In this document: positions 48,985 through 49,002 of the stretch, one piece after another | How positions within the stretch are numbered: the first letter of the stretch is position 1 | Layout: each line of letters starts with the position of its first letter | From: Thioalkalivibrio sp. | GTDB lineage: Bacteria > Pseudomonadota > Gammaproteobacteria > Ectothiorhodospirales > Ectothiorhodospiraceae | DNA: 49,002 nt | Direction: 5' to 3' | Assembly (NCBI GenBank): GCA_018224485.1 | Contig: JAGTVE010000012.1 | Location: 1 to 49,002, forward strand | Position numbers and translations under genes: made by a program | Notes under the pieces: model-generated | The model's input: only the letters and a program-made list of their open reading frames with translations | Databases searched by the model: none | Told to the model about the DNA's origin: nothing

Positions 48985-49002
48985 GCGGGTGTAGTTCAAT
49001 GG
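48985..49002 (+). tRNA. tRNA-Gly, 5' part cut by the window edge
   Basis: GCGGGTGTAGTTCAATGG at the edge matches the acceptor and D-arm start of gammaproteobacterial tRNA-Gly, probably the TCC isoacceptor that follows tRNA-Tyr in the tufB operon. The anticodon lies outside the window, so the isoacceptor is inference. Confidence 0.75.

Noticed and set aside
1..49002. Search for CRISPR arrays, phage genes, toxin-antitoxin pairs, transposases or defence genes
   Set aside because: Reading both strands I saw no regularly spaced repeats and no gene of these kinds. All substantial coding regions belong to conserved chromosomal families.

Overview
The window is a GC-rich stretch of a gammaproteobacterial chromosome. 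It holds almost entirely vertically inherited core genes, packed tightly, with no phage, insertion sequence, CRISPR array or defence island that I can recognise. The gene order (mla-murA-his-degS-nif3-petABC-sspAB, then lpoA/rsmI-rnpB-dcw-lpxC-secA-argJ-mutT, then zapD-coaE-pilDCB and a tRNA cluster) resembles Pseudomonas-type and Chromatiales-type gammaproteobacteria. The high GC content and a cytochrome bc1 with a PVWY Qo motif lead me to guess Chromatiales/Ectothiorhodospiraceae. That placement is inference.

Layout. 1-1916: end of the Mla phospholipid-transport operon (mlaE fragment, mlaD, mlaC, mlaB). 2014-7497: murA, hisG (short form), an AroG-type DAHP synthase, hisD and hisC, reading rightward. 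7739-8863: degS on the minus strand, divergent from a NIF3 gene (8953-9711). 9953-12704: petABC (cytochrome bc1). 12796-13844: sspA and sspB. 13837-17465: a minus-strand cluster of lpoA, yraN and a GlcD-type FAD oxidase. 17500-18387: rsmI, head to head with lpoA. 18483-18841: the RNase P RNA. 19116-36591: a complete dcw cluster, mraZ to ftsZ, in which genes from rsmH to ftsA overlap end to start without a break. 36712-37635: lpxC. 37679-38134: dciA (minus), divergent from secA (38270-41056), argJ and a Nudix/ThiE fusion gene. 43273-48618: a minus-strand cluster pilB-pilC-pilD-coaE-zapD. 48847-end: tRNA-Tyr and the first bases of a tRNA-Gly, which suggests the tRNA-tuf locus lies just beyond the right edge.

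How they fit together. Most of the window serves the cell envelope: outer-membrane lipid asymmetry (mla), UDP-MurNAc precursor synthesis (murA to ddlB), the divisome (ftsL/I/W/Q/A/Z, zapD), lipid A commitment (lpxC), PBP1A activation (lpoA), envelope stress sensing (degS) and secretion (secA, pilBCD). Histidine/aromatic/arginine biosynthesis and respiration fill the rest. MraZ probably autoregulates the dcw promoter through three TGGxx repeats placed exactly 10 nt apart at the start of transcription.

I found no convincing new multi-gene system. The most unusual items are a cytochrome b with about 60 extra C-terminal residues (two predicted membrane helices), a 68-nt REP-like imperfect stem-loop next to tRNA-Tyr where a pilA gene might be expected, alternating TGACCC/GGGTCA half-sites before petA, a 10-bp perfect inverted repeat in the lpxC leader, and a DAHP synthase gene inserted into the his cluster.
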